Numbered from the stretch's first letter, positions 11,090 to 24,273 are shown. The stretch: 64,000 nucleotides of DNA from Inonotus obliquus (GCA_032164295.1 JAJHTX010000009.1:868001-932000), one strand, 5' to 3'. Notes: generated by a model from the sequence alone, not told the origin. Translations and numbers: made by a program.

Positions 11090-12185
11090 ATGGCATCGCG
11101 CAACGGGAGCAAGTCAACTGCTTTGAGGCGGCTAATGACTGAATACAGGCAACTAACCGCGAACGGTGGGTACTCGTCTTTCCATATGGCTCCAAGTTTC
11201 AATGCACCCTACGAAGCAGCTCTCATTTTTCTGTATCAGGCTCTCCTGACGGAATGTTCACCGCTGGTTGGTACCCTGAACTCTCTCGCGTTGCATCGAC
11301 TCGTGTGTTCACGACCAATTTCTTCGTCTATTTCCGGCGTTCGTGCCATGATATCTAGGCCCAATATCCGAGGACGACCTCTTTACATGGGAAGCGCTTA
11401 TCTGCGGCCCCAAGGAAACGCCCTTTGTGCGTCCCTTCTATGTTTCTTCCAGTCCCTTCAAGCTATCGCTCATCTAAAGACGTTAGGAAGGCGGTGTATT
11501 TGCGGCGAAGTTGACATTCGTAAGCTATTGAAGTACTTCCGGCTTAGGGATGATCCTAATTCCAGAATCCTAAACGTTTCTCGGTTGTTTGCTTGATGCT
11601 TGATACCTGAACGTTCCTTGTGCGGCAGCCTGACGACTATCCTTTATCGCCCTTCAAAATGAAATTCGAACCGCCACTCTTCCATCCCAATGGTATGCAC
11701 CTCGTGGTGGTTCTCAGAAACCACCCCATACTGTTCATTCTCTTCTCATGCTGCATGCTCACAAACTAGATTAGTTTATCCAGATGGCACGGTGTGTATA
11801 TCTATCCTGCATGCACCAGGAGACGATCCCACGCATTATGAACAAGCTTCGGAACGGTGGAGTCCGGTTCAAAGCGTCGAGAAAGTCATCCTAAGCGTGA
11901 TTTCGATGCTAGCAGGTAATGTTCTACCGTCCCATTCTCCGTCAGCTCCCGGGAAATTAACGGTCCCGTGGCATGGTTTCGGAAAAATTCGCATTCTGAC
12001 ATGTCATGCTAGAACCCAACCTAGAGAGCGGAGCGAACATCGACTGCTGTAAATTGTACCGTGATAAGTACCCGGTATGTACCTGGTTCGTATCACCCAA
12101 ATAATTGAATTGACATCCCGATCTCATTTCACAGGAGTATGTCCGACTTGTCAGGGCTTCAATCTGCGAACAGCTGGGATTGTAA
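11090..12185 (+). CDS. UBC7: Ubiquitin-conjugating enzyme E2, UBC7/UBE2G type
   Basis: Eight exons, phases consistent, 173 aa: 11090-11165, 11240-11266, 11359-11426, 11487-11519, 11629-11692, 11775-11915, 12013-12074 and 12135-12185. The protein starts [20 protein letters not shown], keeps the E2 fold motif HPNVYPDG, and has its catalytic Cys in [10 protein letters not shown]. Directly after it comes the acidic loop [17 protein letters not shown] that marks Ubc7/UBE2G enzymes. The C terminus ends EQLGL. Ubc7 works with membrane RING ligases in ER-associated degradation, building K48 chains at the cytosolic ER face (family knowledge). Exons are as short as 27 and 33 nt. It is convergent with ALO1 and divergent from the carrier. 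I am very sure of the subfamily because of the loop. Confidence 0.95.
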
Positions 12186-12820
12186 CGCTAGATACTCACG
12201 CTCAGTAGACACGGGACACAGGACATGAAGGAACAAGATTCCTTCATCATTGGCATTCAAATGTAAATTTGTATTAGAACAAGCGAAGCCGGAAACAGAC
12301 GCAATCAGACAACGACGCGGACTAAAATGATACCACCATCTCAGAAGCATGGATCAGACCAAGAAGCTGGTGCAGACACCTCCAATACTACCACGAGAAG
12401 TCCAGAATGGGAGCCTGAGTTTATACTTGTGAGTGCATGCCTCCGTCTTGACGTTTATCGATGTGGGGCGGCTTTTTGCGCGATACTTCTTTGTTGAATT
12501 TTTTCCTTCGAGGGTTCGTTCCAGACCTCAATGCACCTTTGGGGATAGTCCTCAGTGAGTGTAACGGTTTGAATACTAAGCGATACGGACATAAGCGATC
12601 AAAAGGGCCGGTATAGAATCACCAACTTTACTGGTCTGGTCGAGAAGCAACGTCATTGCATTTAAACGTTATAAGGCTATTTTGTGAGGGTTCCCAAACG
12701 AGTCCGACAAGAATTCTAATCCATTGAAAAGGAAGGAATAAGAATGTGCTATGCAGGAACAAGGGTATATATCCTTTATTCAATCCGCGTTTTAATTACG
12801 TGTCTACGGAATCGGTGCAT
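12186..12820. other. Convergent intergenic region (UBC7 / ALO1)
   Basis: These 635 bp lie between two converging genes. A short frame at 12327-12430 reads MIPPSQKHGSD.. to a GTGAGT-like site and might be a stray first exon, but no continuation was found. Confidence 0.4.
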
Positions 12821-14511
12821 TCAGTAATTTGGCTTGAAAACACGCCCATGCACATCTTCCCCCAGTTCTCCGAATACATGACGGCGAATGTACTCGCTCC
12901 GAAATAGACCCGATGGGTCGACTTCTTCCAGCACCCTTACAAAATCAAGAAACTTTGGATACAATGCTGCCAACTCCGCGGGACGGAGCGTGTGTGTCTT
13001 CGCCCAATGCGGTTTACCGCCGAGCTGGGCCGCAATGCGTTCGAATGCGCTGAAGAAGCGGCGGTACGGCACATTGAAACCATAAGGTCTAGAAGAGAAG
13101 AAATGAGATATGTGCACTCTGAGCGAACATGAGGGAAGATGCCCACTTAAACTGGATGAGTCCAATCCAGCACATACGTTGACCATATCCGGGGCTTAGC
13201 CAGATATCATCTGCTTCAGTGAAGCGAATCTCAATAGGAAAATGTGGTCGGATTCCGCCAGGGTCGGCATATTCATGGTCAATCCAAGCACGAAGCTCAA
13301 GAAGACATTTTCGTGCGTTCTCAAGGGGCACGGCCCATTCAGTCGTATATTGCGGGTACTTCGATGGTGGTCAGTCTTGTGGCAACAGGGCGAGAAGAAT
13401 GTACTAACTCTGCAATCCACGTTGAAAACCTTATGAGAGTCGTCAATGTTAACCGTCTTTCCTCGCATCAGCCATTCGGCAAACATTCCGGTCCAAGTGT
13501 TGATTCTGAGCCAGTAACGGCCCATAAAGAGCAGGATCTGCACGACATGGTATCCAAAGAACCAATTCCATAACCAGCTTCCGTCAGGATTTGGGCTCTA
13601 AGAAAATATTAACCCCATTCTTTCAGATAGAACTTTATTAGATTAGGAACCTACCTCTTGAGTTCTGTTGCATGCACTTGTTCGAACTACACCGCACTGT
13701 GCGAACCACCAGAAGCGTGTATGTTCCGCCGAGCCTACAAGGCTATCAAAGTCGTTGATGAACGCATCGAAGACAATGGTATCTTGCTCATCGCGCAGGC
13801 GAAACGCTGGTTCCACCTGCAATTTGACGGACAGGATGAGACCAGTGGCACCAAGTCCACATAAAGTTGCCTTAAAAAGATCGGACTGGTGAGATTCGGA
13901 ACACGTGACTTGCGTGCCATTTGCGAGCATAAGTCTAAGCTCAAGAACCATAGTCGAAATAACACCAAAATTAATGCCAGTGCCGTGCGTCGCAGTACTG
14001 ACAATTCCTGCCAAAGTTTGGTCCGAGATGGACCCGAGGTTGGACATTGCCAGGTTATGTGCAGCGAGGCAATCGTGGAGCGCGTTAAGGATGATCCCAC
14101 CCTGAGCGACCACGTAGTTCTTTTCCGAATTCACCTGATGTTCAACAGAACTCAATCAGTTGATAGATATGTCGGACCTATGATGGGGCCTACCTCCAGC
14201 ACTTTGTTAAGCTTAGTGGTGCGCAGCATATACTCTTTAGTACATGCCAGGTCGCTAGGACTGTGACCAATGCCAGCGAACCTCACTCGACGACCCTCTC
14301 GCCTTGCCAGTTCAAGTACAAGAGCGCATTGGTCTTCAGTTTCAGGTTCGAAGATGGCGAGCGGGACGCAGGTGAAGGTGCGCCCCCAATTGGTGAACCG
14401 CGAATGCGAGGACCGTGAGGGAACGGTTATCGGCTGTAGCAAATTGTATAGTCTTGGCGTCGATAGAGATGTAAGTGGAGTAAACGCAGTCGATAGATTT
14501 TCGCAGAGCAT
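12821..14511 (-). CDS. ALO1: D-arabinono-1,4-lactone oxidase
   Basis: Five exons, phases consistent, 488 aa: 14194-14511, 13655-14134, 13409-13597, 13147-13358 and 12821-13088. The FAD-binding domain shows TNWGRTFTCVPLAIFEPET and GIGHSPSDLACT; the His of GHS is the usual covalent FAD attachment site in this VAO-type family. The segment GSISDQTLAGIVSTATHGTG then follows, and the substrate domain carries HFPIEIRFTEADDIWLSP and a C-terminal HWAKTHTLRP. The enzyme oxidises D-arabinono-1,4-lactone to D-erythroascorbate with release of hydrogen peroxide, on the mitochondrial outer membrane (family knowledge). Its helical hydrophobic segment GYHVVQILLFMGRYWL may be a membrane contact. Convergent with UBC7. 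Confidence 0.94.
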
Positions 14512-15870
14512 GATGAGGGGCGTAAAGTTTGCAACTACATTGGATTTCGCGAGAGGGATTTAAGTATAAAATTTGAATCGGGTAGATGTGGTCAGGCAGG
14601 GACTGAGCAGGGCCCCCGATCCTCGGGATCTACCGTTTACTCTGAGGCTGAGCAAAGCACAGCCAGGGAGAGGGATTCAAGCTCCTCTGAATCCGTCCGC
14701 CGCAATCCGGGACTTGGAATTCTTCTGTGAGACATTGGAATGAGAGAAGATGAGGTGATCAATAAAGCTGCCGGCCGAGGCAGGAAGACTACCCGAAGCA
14801 ACGAACCTAGAAATGAAATCGTCTTCTCTTATTATTCAACGCCGTCGTGGCTGAGCCTCGTTGTGGAGTTTGTCGATTGCGGACACCCGGAATCTAGCAA
14901 TCATCAGCAGCGTGAATCATATTGTAACATTGTTTACACTTACCAATATTTTGCGGAAAGAATTAGATTTCTATGTGATGATTCTTCGGTGTGCCTTCAG
15001 GAGGAAGTTTGACCTGCCTGATTCGTCCCACTGATCAATTTCCTTGAGATAACACGAAGGATGTCGTGATTTGGAAATTACAAAGCTAGGACCCAAGCTG
15101 ACCGCGTTTCCCCAATTGTCGAGGTTATCGCTCCTAGAATCTTGCGTACATTGTGACGTCTCCGATACGGATGCATTAACATTCTCGCATTCATCCGTTG
15201 CCTCTCCCCGCGAGATAAGCTCAAGCACAGGGTATGAATGCAATGGTGCCATGCGAAATGATGGGCTGCTCGAAGCTCGGACTCGGAAACGTCCGTCTGG
15301 CGGCATACTGAAGGCGTCGGATAGTTCGGCCTATGTCCTGTATTCTATCATTCGCTTTATAGTATCCATGTTCAGTTAGCAACGGCTGCTGTAGAATAAA
15401 CTCCGTAGAACGCAGAGGATGAACCTGAGTTCCGCTTTCTGATGTCTTTGTCCTATACACTGAACGGCACCTGCCGACATAGTGTCGTCCTTGGCTGATC
15501 CATGCCTCGGTCCATTGTAAGCTGATTGTCCTGAGGACACCGGAAAATGCACGGTTCAGTTCAGTTCAGATGAGGGGTCAGCGGCAAGAGATGGTCCATT
15601 CGATACGCGGTGCTTGTGCCGCAACAGTGTAAAAAAGAAACGTGGACAATGCAGTTCCCACGCGGATTTCCATATTAGGATCAAGCTTCAGGGCACTACA
15701 CAACGAACGAGAAAACTCCGGGAAAAACGGAAAGAATACTAATAGTCACATAGAATGTGAAGATTAAAAGTTACAGCCAGTACATATATCCGAACCAAGA
15801 TAGCCAAAATATTCGCGCCGTGAGCTAGTTTTAGATACTCCGAACATACCAACTGGTAGCGTGAAGACCG
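14512..15870. other. Intergenic, ALO1 upstream region with unassigned open frames
   Basis: This 1.36 kb lies between the ALO1 start and the Hsp70-like stop. Minus-strand frames at 14971-15306 (MPPDGRFRVRASSSPS..) and 15221-15460 could be two exons of a small protein joined at a CTTCAG acceptor, but I recognise no family and give this little weight. Confidence 0.3.
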
Positions 15871-18800
15871 CTAGTTAAGGAAATCAAATACAACACGACC
15901 ACATTCTTCTCCCTCATGAATGAGAATGCCACGGACCTCCGCACTGTCAAGCTCCAGACCAAGCTCGAATTCTGCACGAGGTAGGTTTCATTCGGAAGCA
16001 AGTAGGAGGACATCCAGATACGGTTTTAGTTACAGAACTTACGGCTTCCTGACACACACTCACCGGTGTAAAAGCCGCCCTGCATTACCGTCGCCTGCCT
16101 CTGGAATGAGGGGAGATTCCCGAGGTCGACCGTCCATTTGCACAATTCTACAGTTTCTCCCTGAAGCCAAGCCAATTAAGCAAAGCAGAAGGCGAAAAAA
16201 TGGACACTCAACGTTACCTCGTCCGTGTATCTCATTACTTTATCCGAATCGGAGGTATATAGAATCGCGACAAAAAGTCGATCTTCATCACGTGGAATGA
16301 TAGTTGTTACGTTTAGCATTTAGAGGAGATGATCGACGATCGAGAAGAGAGCATAGCAAGTAGCCCAAAGGCAAGTCGTCAGCATAACATCTCTCCTCTG
16401 GAATCGCACTTTCAGAATAGCTAGCCAAGACATCGCACTCACCCTGTGCGTGTTGCGAAAATTTACTGCGGCCGGCGCGGTGTACAGAAACGGGGGATGT
16501 ATCAGTTAGACCCCGTGTTCGAAACTCCCAGCACTCGGAGGAAAAAAAGGAGCGCATTGAGTAATTGACTTAGCTCACCAGAACTTCGTTTGCACCCGTT
16601 GCCTGTGGGAAGTCGGTCTCAGCCTCGTGCGGGACAGAGTAATAGAAGCAAGCCAATGTGGCTCCCTTACCCTTTCCGAAGAATCGCACCCTTGGTAACG
16701 AGGTACTGTAGCCTATCGAAAGTTCGTAGAACGTGATTTTTATGTACAGATGGATGAATGAGCAATTTTGCTATGTTTAGAATCGTTCTCAGGATCAGGT
16801 AAATCAGCTCCGTACCTGTTCTCGCAAATATTGACCCCAGCATTATTTACTTTTATGTACGCAGGACGCTTCTGCCAGTCTTCCGGTTCCGCCGGAAGTT
16901 TGACCTGAGGGATTTTCCGTCGATATACACCAGATTTTACGGGCCGTGTTATTCGGGAGATAAGAGGAAGCGGAACAAGCGAAATGACCACGAGTATGAG
17001 AGCTATAGGAGAAGAAGAATACTTGAGAGCTTACCTTCATAATATAGGACCGCGGAGCAATGACGCTTGAAACCAGCGGTCTTCTTGCAAGACCATATTG
17101 TGCAGCCCCTCGACAAGTCGCAGTGTCGGCATCCGATGGCCGAGCGATCACTTTTATTCGAGAACTAAACTGGACCTATATATAGACAATAGTCGCCGTT
17201 AATCGATAGAGCCCGGAAAAGGTTATATATAATCGCAAGTGGAGCACAGGCGAGTGCGAGCCATGTGACAACACGAGAAAGGAGACTCACCTCAACACGC
17301 TTGAAGAGATATTCACTCCCAGAAAATCCACCGACTAGCAAAAGTGCGTCTATGCGCTGGTCGACACGGCGAAGCTGCTCCTCCAGAAGGTCGAGTGCCT
17401 GGATCACATCAGCCAACGATATGGCGAGGATAAGCTCGAGCAACGACGCACCTGTTCGACAACAGGGTCGAAAACTTCTCTTCGAAGAAGGTTCCCTGGG
17501 ATGGCCAGCTCTCCGTTTATCAGCCCAACACTTGGGTCGTCGGGGTCATCCACGTTGAAGCAGGTAAAATGGAACATATTGTCTAAATCGAGCAGTGCGA
17601 AGGATTCGGGATAAAAAATGGTGAGGAAGCCGCTTTGCCATCAAAGCCTAGACGGGAAGCTACTTACTGTCGTCGCTCTCACCCATGTACGACAATTTGT
17701 CGGTCTCACTAAATGCATGCATGAAGTATGCCAGTGATGCCGGATCCAGATGGGCAGGATGTTCGGCAAGCAATGTCTTCACAAGCTCGCGGAATCGCAA
17801 ATCTAAAAATAGCGACCCACAGTTCGCACCTGAGCGCGCACATACTTCCGCGATTTCCAGGTTCGCAAGTTCCCCGATTATTTTGTATACAGCCAGGTCC
17901 TATCAGAATGAGGTTCTATTTATGCCTGTATCCGGCGATAGAGCCTCCAATATAGACACTTACAACAGTGCCACCACCAGCATCACAAATCATGAAGTTC
18001 TGGCTCGGCTTAAGGCGATGGAGATTTGTTAGATGAGCACAATGCACCGCGGCCGCTTCTGGTTCGCTGAAGAAGGTTTAAGCTTGAAATATCCTAAGAA
18101 TATTGGGAAATGCGTACGTGATTATGTGCAAGCGGTCTTCCCAATTTCTATCGGTCGCTGTGAATTGCTGCACTAACCCCGCTGAAAGAGCGGCTTCCCG
18201 CATCAGTTCACAACCTTTGGCGTCCCATGCAGCAGGAACGGTAAGCCAGACATCAGCAGAATCTAGATGAAGCAGAGTTCAGCAACTATAATTGACGCTA
18301 TATAGTGAAATGGAAGATTCGTACCCAAATCAGCAACGGCACCGATCGTGCGAGTAATTTCTTCTTTTGCATATTCCCACATGCACGAAAGGAAATCGAT
18401 GATTAAATCAATGGCTTTCTTACCAGGCTGAAAAGGATGCCTAGTTAGTTACGAACATTTCCAGCCATTTAACACGGTCATACCGGAAGACTGGGAAGTC
18501 GAGGGTCGATGTGACCTTCGCGCAATGCACGCGGTTCAAGGAAGAGCTTGAACCTAGAGACACCTCAGTTCCGCATTACGTGTACTTCGCAACTAGAGCT
18601 TACCATTCACATCGCACGGTACCTTGCATAGGACTCGCGTTTTTAGCTTCCAATCCCCAGGCAAGTACACGACCACTCTCGTCATACAGCAAACATGTGG
18701 GGATCTTGCGAAATGTCTCGAAAGAACCAGGCCAACGAAGAATCTGCTGCACCTTGCCCTGTTCTATTCGGGAAGAGCCATATGCCTGTGGTCAAAGTTT

Positions 18801-19413
18801 GGTGATATGAAAAACTATGCAATTCTTGGAAAACAGCCTTACCACTCCAGAGAAAGTTGTGCCTTAGTGAGATGGAGAATAACTTGTTGGCGAAAGTTAG
18901 AGTCGGGAATCGGGACTGCGCACCAAAATCAATCGACACCGACATCTTTCCCTCATCAGCTGCTGAAGCACCATCCGACTTTAGACCTCCGTCAGACCTT
19001 GTCATTGTCATCATTGTAGTCGAATATCGCGACGAAGATTGGAACGAGCCGCTCTGAGGCATACCATTGAGCGTAGAACCAGAAAAGTGGGCGCTAGCGG
19101 GAGGTGGAGATGGAGAACCAGGTAGCTGATATGGGTCAAAGGTGCCAGGTGACGGAAGACGTGAAGGTAGGCTAGGCTCTGGGAGAGGCTGCCATGGCTG
19201 CTGTTGGTATCCCGTTCCATTCAGCGCAGCTTGTCCGGTAAACTGTTGAGCTGGGGGAGGGGGCGAGATACCCGGAGGCTGGAACTGTTTTTCGTGAAAA
19301 ATGGCGCCTGGATGAGGTGTCGGCTGCTGGTTGGTCGGGAACACATTAGTCGGCGCATTCAGATTTTGTTTGTCCTCGTTCTTGTGAACCGGTTCACCAC
19401 AACAGCCACCCAT
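15871..19413 (-). CDS. HSPA12-like Hsp70 ATPase-fold protein with N-terminal MGGCC
   Basis: I trace 18 exons on the minus strand, about 720 aa. Exon 1 is 18924-19413 and exon 2 only 20 nt (18843-18862). Residues 1-150 are a Pro/Gln/Ser-rich disordered region starting MGGCCGEP, which fits N-myristoylation at Gly2 plus palmitoylation at the Cys pair (inference). The actin/Hsp70 fold follows: phosphate-1 SIDFGTTFSGVAYGSSRI, phosphate-2 CDAGGGTVDLAVYKI, adenosine motif LLVGGFSGSEYL, and the family segment SSVIAPRSYIMKVKLPAE. There is no classical substrate-binding domain or C-terminal EEVD; the end is GRVVFDFLN. This family is strongly expanded in mushrooms and its substrates are unknown. Most splice sites are clear; the 171-nt intron before DRLFVAILYTSD has the least certain acceptor. 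Confidence 0.88.
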
Positions 19414-21491
19414 CCTAGCTTTTCGAGTGCTTCAGAAAACTATGCTTGTCGTCACTTCGACGGAGACGTGGTGAAAGCGAAAAATGATTTGTACTGGCGG
19501 ACCCTGACCCAGCTTTGGCGCGCGCTCTTGCCTGCTGTCGCCGCGCTCATATTGATGCCCAAAATCATCGCCTTATTAGGAATCGATCAACGTCTTGATC
19601 TGATCAAGCCGCGTTCGGCATCCGACTGTTGGATTGATTGCACAGCACAGACACAGAAAAACACGGAGAAAAACGCAGGCAGCATATTATTTAAATTGCA
19701 ATAATACGACTTGACGAATTGTCCGCGAAGCGTGGGATCAGTAAAGAAACTAGTAATTGTAGCGGAAACTTGATAGTGTCGAGCTGTTATTGGTTCAAAA
19801 GTTCTCGAGATCAACAGGGTGTGGCTCCACAGAACCAGTCACTACCTGAGGGGTCGAGGGGATCGAGCAGCATGCTTTACGAATTAAAATGGGGGAGAAG
19901 ACAGATCCCAGGTGTTTGAACTCGGCCTACTCCAAAGCGTGAATTACGTGGACGCAATAGAACTCCGTGGCCGTGGACAGTTAAATCGACACTGCACTGA
20001 AGACATTGGAAGTGTCTGAGCTGAGGTGAGACTTCCCGGTTTGTCGAAAGATTATGAAGGACAAAAGCATTCATCTTGCTGTTGTTCCAAGCTTTCGAAG
20101 TAGAATGTTCCAGATGGAGAGTAATTATCGAACGGACTGGTACTCCCTCTGGGAGTGGTAGAGTTACCAAGAAAACCTAGGCATTAATACGGATCAAGGC
20201 TATGCTGTAAAATACTGATGAATGGTCATAGACTGAAACCTTACGAAATGAACTTGAAGTGCCTTGTACGGTCACCGCAGGTTAAGGCTGTTTAGTCAGG
20301 AATTATAGGAGGGACGAGAGCAATGTCAGACCAGTTCAGCTCTCTGAATTGCCTTGATTCTTTTCTCGAGCGGAGAAAGCTCGAGATGATCTGATAGCGG
20401 AAGCGGCCTGGATTCATAGTTTAGTGCATAGGCCATAACTAAGAATAGTTCACCATCCGAAAAACATGAGAGAATCCACTCAACTATATTGAGCAGGTGC
20501 TCTATACTTTTGACGTTCTGGCCTTTTCACTCCAATCGAATTAATTCATCCGACGTAAAAAAACATGCAGCACAGATAGTGGTACTAAATTTGTTTATAG
20601 TTCGACTTTTCTGATTCGCTCCTACAGGAATGCTTCCCCTCCGCAGTTCTAAGATCGAAACATAGGGAGTACTTGGATAGAGCAATCAGTATACCTAAAG
20701 CGCTGAGTATCGTTACCTCTCTCAGTTGAAACTTCGCACCCCTTCGAAATGTCGTGATGCGCCAAAACTGTTCATGGGCTAGAGCGAGAACACGCTCCTC
20801 CCTGTAAGATGCCCCTGGTACGCGGCCTTTCAGTATCATATATATACTCATCAATCAAATAGGACATCAAGAAGCGCACATGCCGACATCCCATTAGCAG
20901 ATATGGGCACAAAGACCAAGAGGCGCTTTTACGACAACCAGCATGTACCGTGAACCGATCCTATGAATCGCGTACAAGGTGAGAAGGCTTGGAAGCTCAT
21001 GGTTCTCCGTACGGATCCCAGGTGCTTTACTGGTCTATTATGCGCATGGATGGTCGAGAATAGCTTTGTTGACTGGTACGGATGACTGGACGGGAAAATG
21101 GGATGGGAGACCAACGATCGTTCCGAGCCGGCCCGAGAGCAGAGAAACAGACTAAGGCACGTGGATGGAAATGATGCTCATGATTGTGGTGGTTCCACCT
21201 GGTTGCACCACAGAATCTTTGCATAAAGCCCACTACAATGAAGCATTGTTGATGGCCACCAATCCGTAAGTCTGCAATAGTGCATTTTTCTTCCCTTGAC
21301 TTGGCCGGATTTTCTTTCTATCATGCAGTTGCTCATAGGAGGTGCCAGCGGAACTCGCTGCAAGCATATGGGCGCTTGTCGGTCAATTTTGAGGATCAGG
21401 ATCACGTGTTGGACGGGTCAGGGACAGGTTAGGGACAAATCGTCACAGGCTGTATCGCATGTGGCTCTTCATTCTCAAATGCAACCTCACC
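19414..21491. other. Gene-poor region, Hsp70-like upstream
   Basis: About 2.1 kb with only short ORFs lacking family resemblance. It includes the Hsp70-like promoter side and the area where the missing 5' exons of the F-box relic would lie; I see no F-box there. Confidence 0.45.
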
Positions 21492-22600
21492 TAGAAATCG
21501 GTGTTTGATACATGGGTCGAGAGAACGAATGGGGCTCCGCTCATTTTTCGAGTCGAATGCCGTTGCAGTTCCGCGCGTCGTGGCGCCAAACATATCATTA
21601 CCACCATGATTTCTCAACAACACCGATGGAGAGACGTCGCGTTGATCTGGTGGCTGGAACGACTCTCCCCCGAGTTTCCAGAAGAAATAGATCTGACCAA
21701 TATGCCAATGCTCACATCGCTCGAGTTGAAATTGATCCTTCCGATGCCGCTGCACATAAAAATCAGCATCGCCCAATCTTTGCAGCTAAGGCGTCTTTAC
21801 ATTTTCGCGACTAATTTCGACTTGATGACAGGCGAGGAGCCGTTGTGTTCCTTGGCTGAGTCAGCCGGAATTGCTGTTTGTGATAAGAACGTCTCAGGGA
21901 GCCATGCACTTCGCATCTGGTTGGATATCCTAAAGGCCGCCCCTTTTCTGACCGAATTTATTGCCGAGATATATCAATACACGAGCCCGCCGTTGCCTCG
22001 TGCCCAAAACGAACCCCTGATCTGGCTGCCTAACCCTCGTGTCCTCGAACTGCTGATGAGCGACCATGAGTGCGATCCTGCGTTGTTCATTGTCGATTAT
22101 GTGACGCTTCCGAATCTGCAAGATTTGATTTTTACGAGCAGCGGGGACGATGAAGGTATGAAAGCGGAAATGCTTACGAGTTTCATCCGGCGTGAGCTTC
22201 CTCCCTTGACTAAGTTGGTATTGGACTGGGATGCTGTTCATGAAGAACTCATAATCACTATTCTCCATCTCCTACCAACCCTCAGATGCCTGCGACTCGA
22301 TGAACAACCGTGACAATGCGATTCTTCCACGAACTGACCGCTCCGAGCAATGCCGACGCCAATGGTCTACTTGGAGACGAACATACCACTATTTGTCCTA
22401 TGCTGGAGACGCTTTCCCTTGAGTATATAGATTTCGAAGAGGATGCCGATTCGTGGATCACCTTCATCTCCATGCTGAAATCTCGACCGGGAGGTTTCTG
22501 AAAGTCCAATGTCATATATCTCAGACGTGGATGCGGGGTGCCAACAACGGTCGAGTTATCTGACCTAGACGAAAATGTCGGCGATTCCCGACATAAACTT
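21492..22600 (+). pseudogene. F-box/LRR-type protein relic
   Basis: A frame beginning after a CACCTAG acceptor (21492) reads KSVFDTWVERTNGAPLIF, the start of the leucine-rich part of Agaricomycete F-box proteins. It runs open to 22315 (TGA). The next frame then continues as MRFFHELTAPSN.. PMLETLSLEYIDFEEDAD to 22501, and another frame carries on beyond it. The shift at about 22305-22316 is too short for an intron, so this looks like a one-base indel. No F-box was found upstream. I conclude this is a 5'-truncated, frameshifted copy. F-box proteins would recruit substrates to SCF ubiquitin ligases; this one probably does not. Confidence 0.55.
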
Positions 22601-22750
22601 TGGCTGCACGTTTGCCAAGGATCTACAATTCTGTGCACAACCGATTGTTTCGAGTTTTAAATTTGGGAGCACTGATGATTGCTCCCAGACCGAAATAGTA
22701 AACCTTGGCGTTCTTCTATATACATTTTTGATGTTCTTTTGTTATCGGCA

Positions 22751-24273
22751 GACGCGGAGTACCCATGGCAGTATTTTCAATCGCTGCTATCAGTGCCACT
22801 GGCATAGGTCCGGTGGGCGCTGGCTGGATTTCCATGAATAGACAACTCGAATGGCGCTGGATTCAATGGATCCACATGGTGTTTGTTATTTCTTCCGTTT
22901 CTTTGCCGTTTACTCATTCCTTGTTTGGTAACGTAGCGTTACAGGTGCCATGTTACTAGCTGTAATTTTTGTTATGAAGGAGACTCGTTCATCTGTTCTT
23001 TTGACGAGACTTGCAAGGAAGCTACGGAAGGACACATGCGATCTTCGTTACAGAGCGCGAACTGAAGATGAACGTCGGAGTTTAACCTCGTTAATTCTGG
23101 TTTCTTGCACTCGACCTATTCGTGAGTATGATTAGTCGGTGTGCGATTGATTTGGGGTCTGATGATCTCTTTAGATTTGCTCTTGACCGAACCCGTGGTT
23201 GCTTCCTTCAGTGTGAGTACGGTCAAGGTGCTTCCGTGATAATTTACTAAGCATCATCGATTAGATATGGGTCGGCTTCGCCTGGGGCATTCTATATGTT
23301 CTTATTGAGTCGGTGGCGTTCATCAGATTCGTATGTTGCAGTCGGCGCTGATGACACGGGAACAGATCTATTGCACCCGCGTTTGAGCAGTTGCACCATT
23401 TCAATCTTGGGCAAGTCGGCACCGTTTTCGTGACTATGTTGTATGTCCACTCAGTCCTTTTATCTAGGTTCCGTGTGAATCTAATTTCCCACGTAGGATT
23501 GGGTCTATCCTCGGGTACTTGACGAATACCTTCTATCAAGAGAAGATATATGCGTCAGTAGCTTACGTCCTAAACGAACTAGTTACTGGCTCTGACATTT
23601 GAACGGATAGCAAGAAATTCTAATCCCGTGGCCGCGAGGCTCGACTATATTCATCCTGCGCAGCGGGAATCTTGTTCCCACTGTCAATGTTGATATATGC
23701 GTGGACCTCATCCGAGCATGTGCATTGGATTGGGATGTGCATAGGTATAATAGTAAGAAATCTTGTCCCCGCTAACAGTGGTTTGGTACTAATATTCTGC
23801 CTGTAGCTTTTCGTGTGGTCAATCTTCATGATTTACTTGGCTGTATTCACCTATCTCGCCGACTGGTAAGGGCTCCGTCTCTTCTCCTAATTTCAAGTTG
23901 CTTACTTGTTCTAGTTATGGTCCGTTTGCTTCGTCCGCTCTCGCTGGTCAAAGCCTTTCCCGTAGGTCTCCACTCTCCTTATCCTTTGTTTCGATCTTCA
24001 CTAGTTGTTTACTTTCTAGGTAATCTATGTGGAACAATATTTCCTCTATTCACGACTCAGATGTATAACGCCTTAACGTTCAAATGGGCGAATACAGTAT
24101 TTGGGTGCATAGCTGTGCTGATGATGCCTATACCGTTCATCGTATGTATCCACATGAATTTGGTGTTGACTTCTTCTAAACGACCTACGTGACTATTTCA
24201 GCTCTACCGTTGGGGTCCTCAAATACGTGCACGAAGTAAATTCGCGAGTCAAGTACCCGCGTTTGGCTCGTGA
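22751..24273 (+). pseudogene. MFS transporter (DHA1-like), 5'-truncated with in-frame stop
   Basis: The readable part starts at an ACGCGGAGTACCC exon after a CGGCAG acceptor: RRGVPMAVFSIAAISATGIGP, the motif C/loop zone of drug:H+ antiporters. Further exons supply AMLLAVIFVMKETRSS, IWVGFAWGILYVLIES, LFVWSIFMIYLAVFTYLADC, YGPFASSALAGQSLS and LCGTIFPLFTTQMYNAL, ending LYRWGPQIRARSKFASQ.. TGA (24271-24273). About the first five membrane helices are missing; only F-box-like debris lies upstream. The exon from 23611 enters in phase but meets TAA at 23621-23623 before REARLYSSCAAGILFPLSM. All other junctions keep phase. I read this as a recent pseudogene; stop read-through or an odd splice is a weaker alternative. 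Confidence 0.7.

Noticed and set aside
12327..12430. Possible first exon (MIPPSQKHGSD..) after UBC7
   Set aside because: No downstream exon in phase; convergent gap is short.
14971..15460. Minus-strand frames that might make a small two-exon protein
   Set aside because: Only one possible acceptor and no family resemblance; kept as a note on the intergenic segment.
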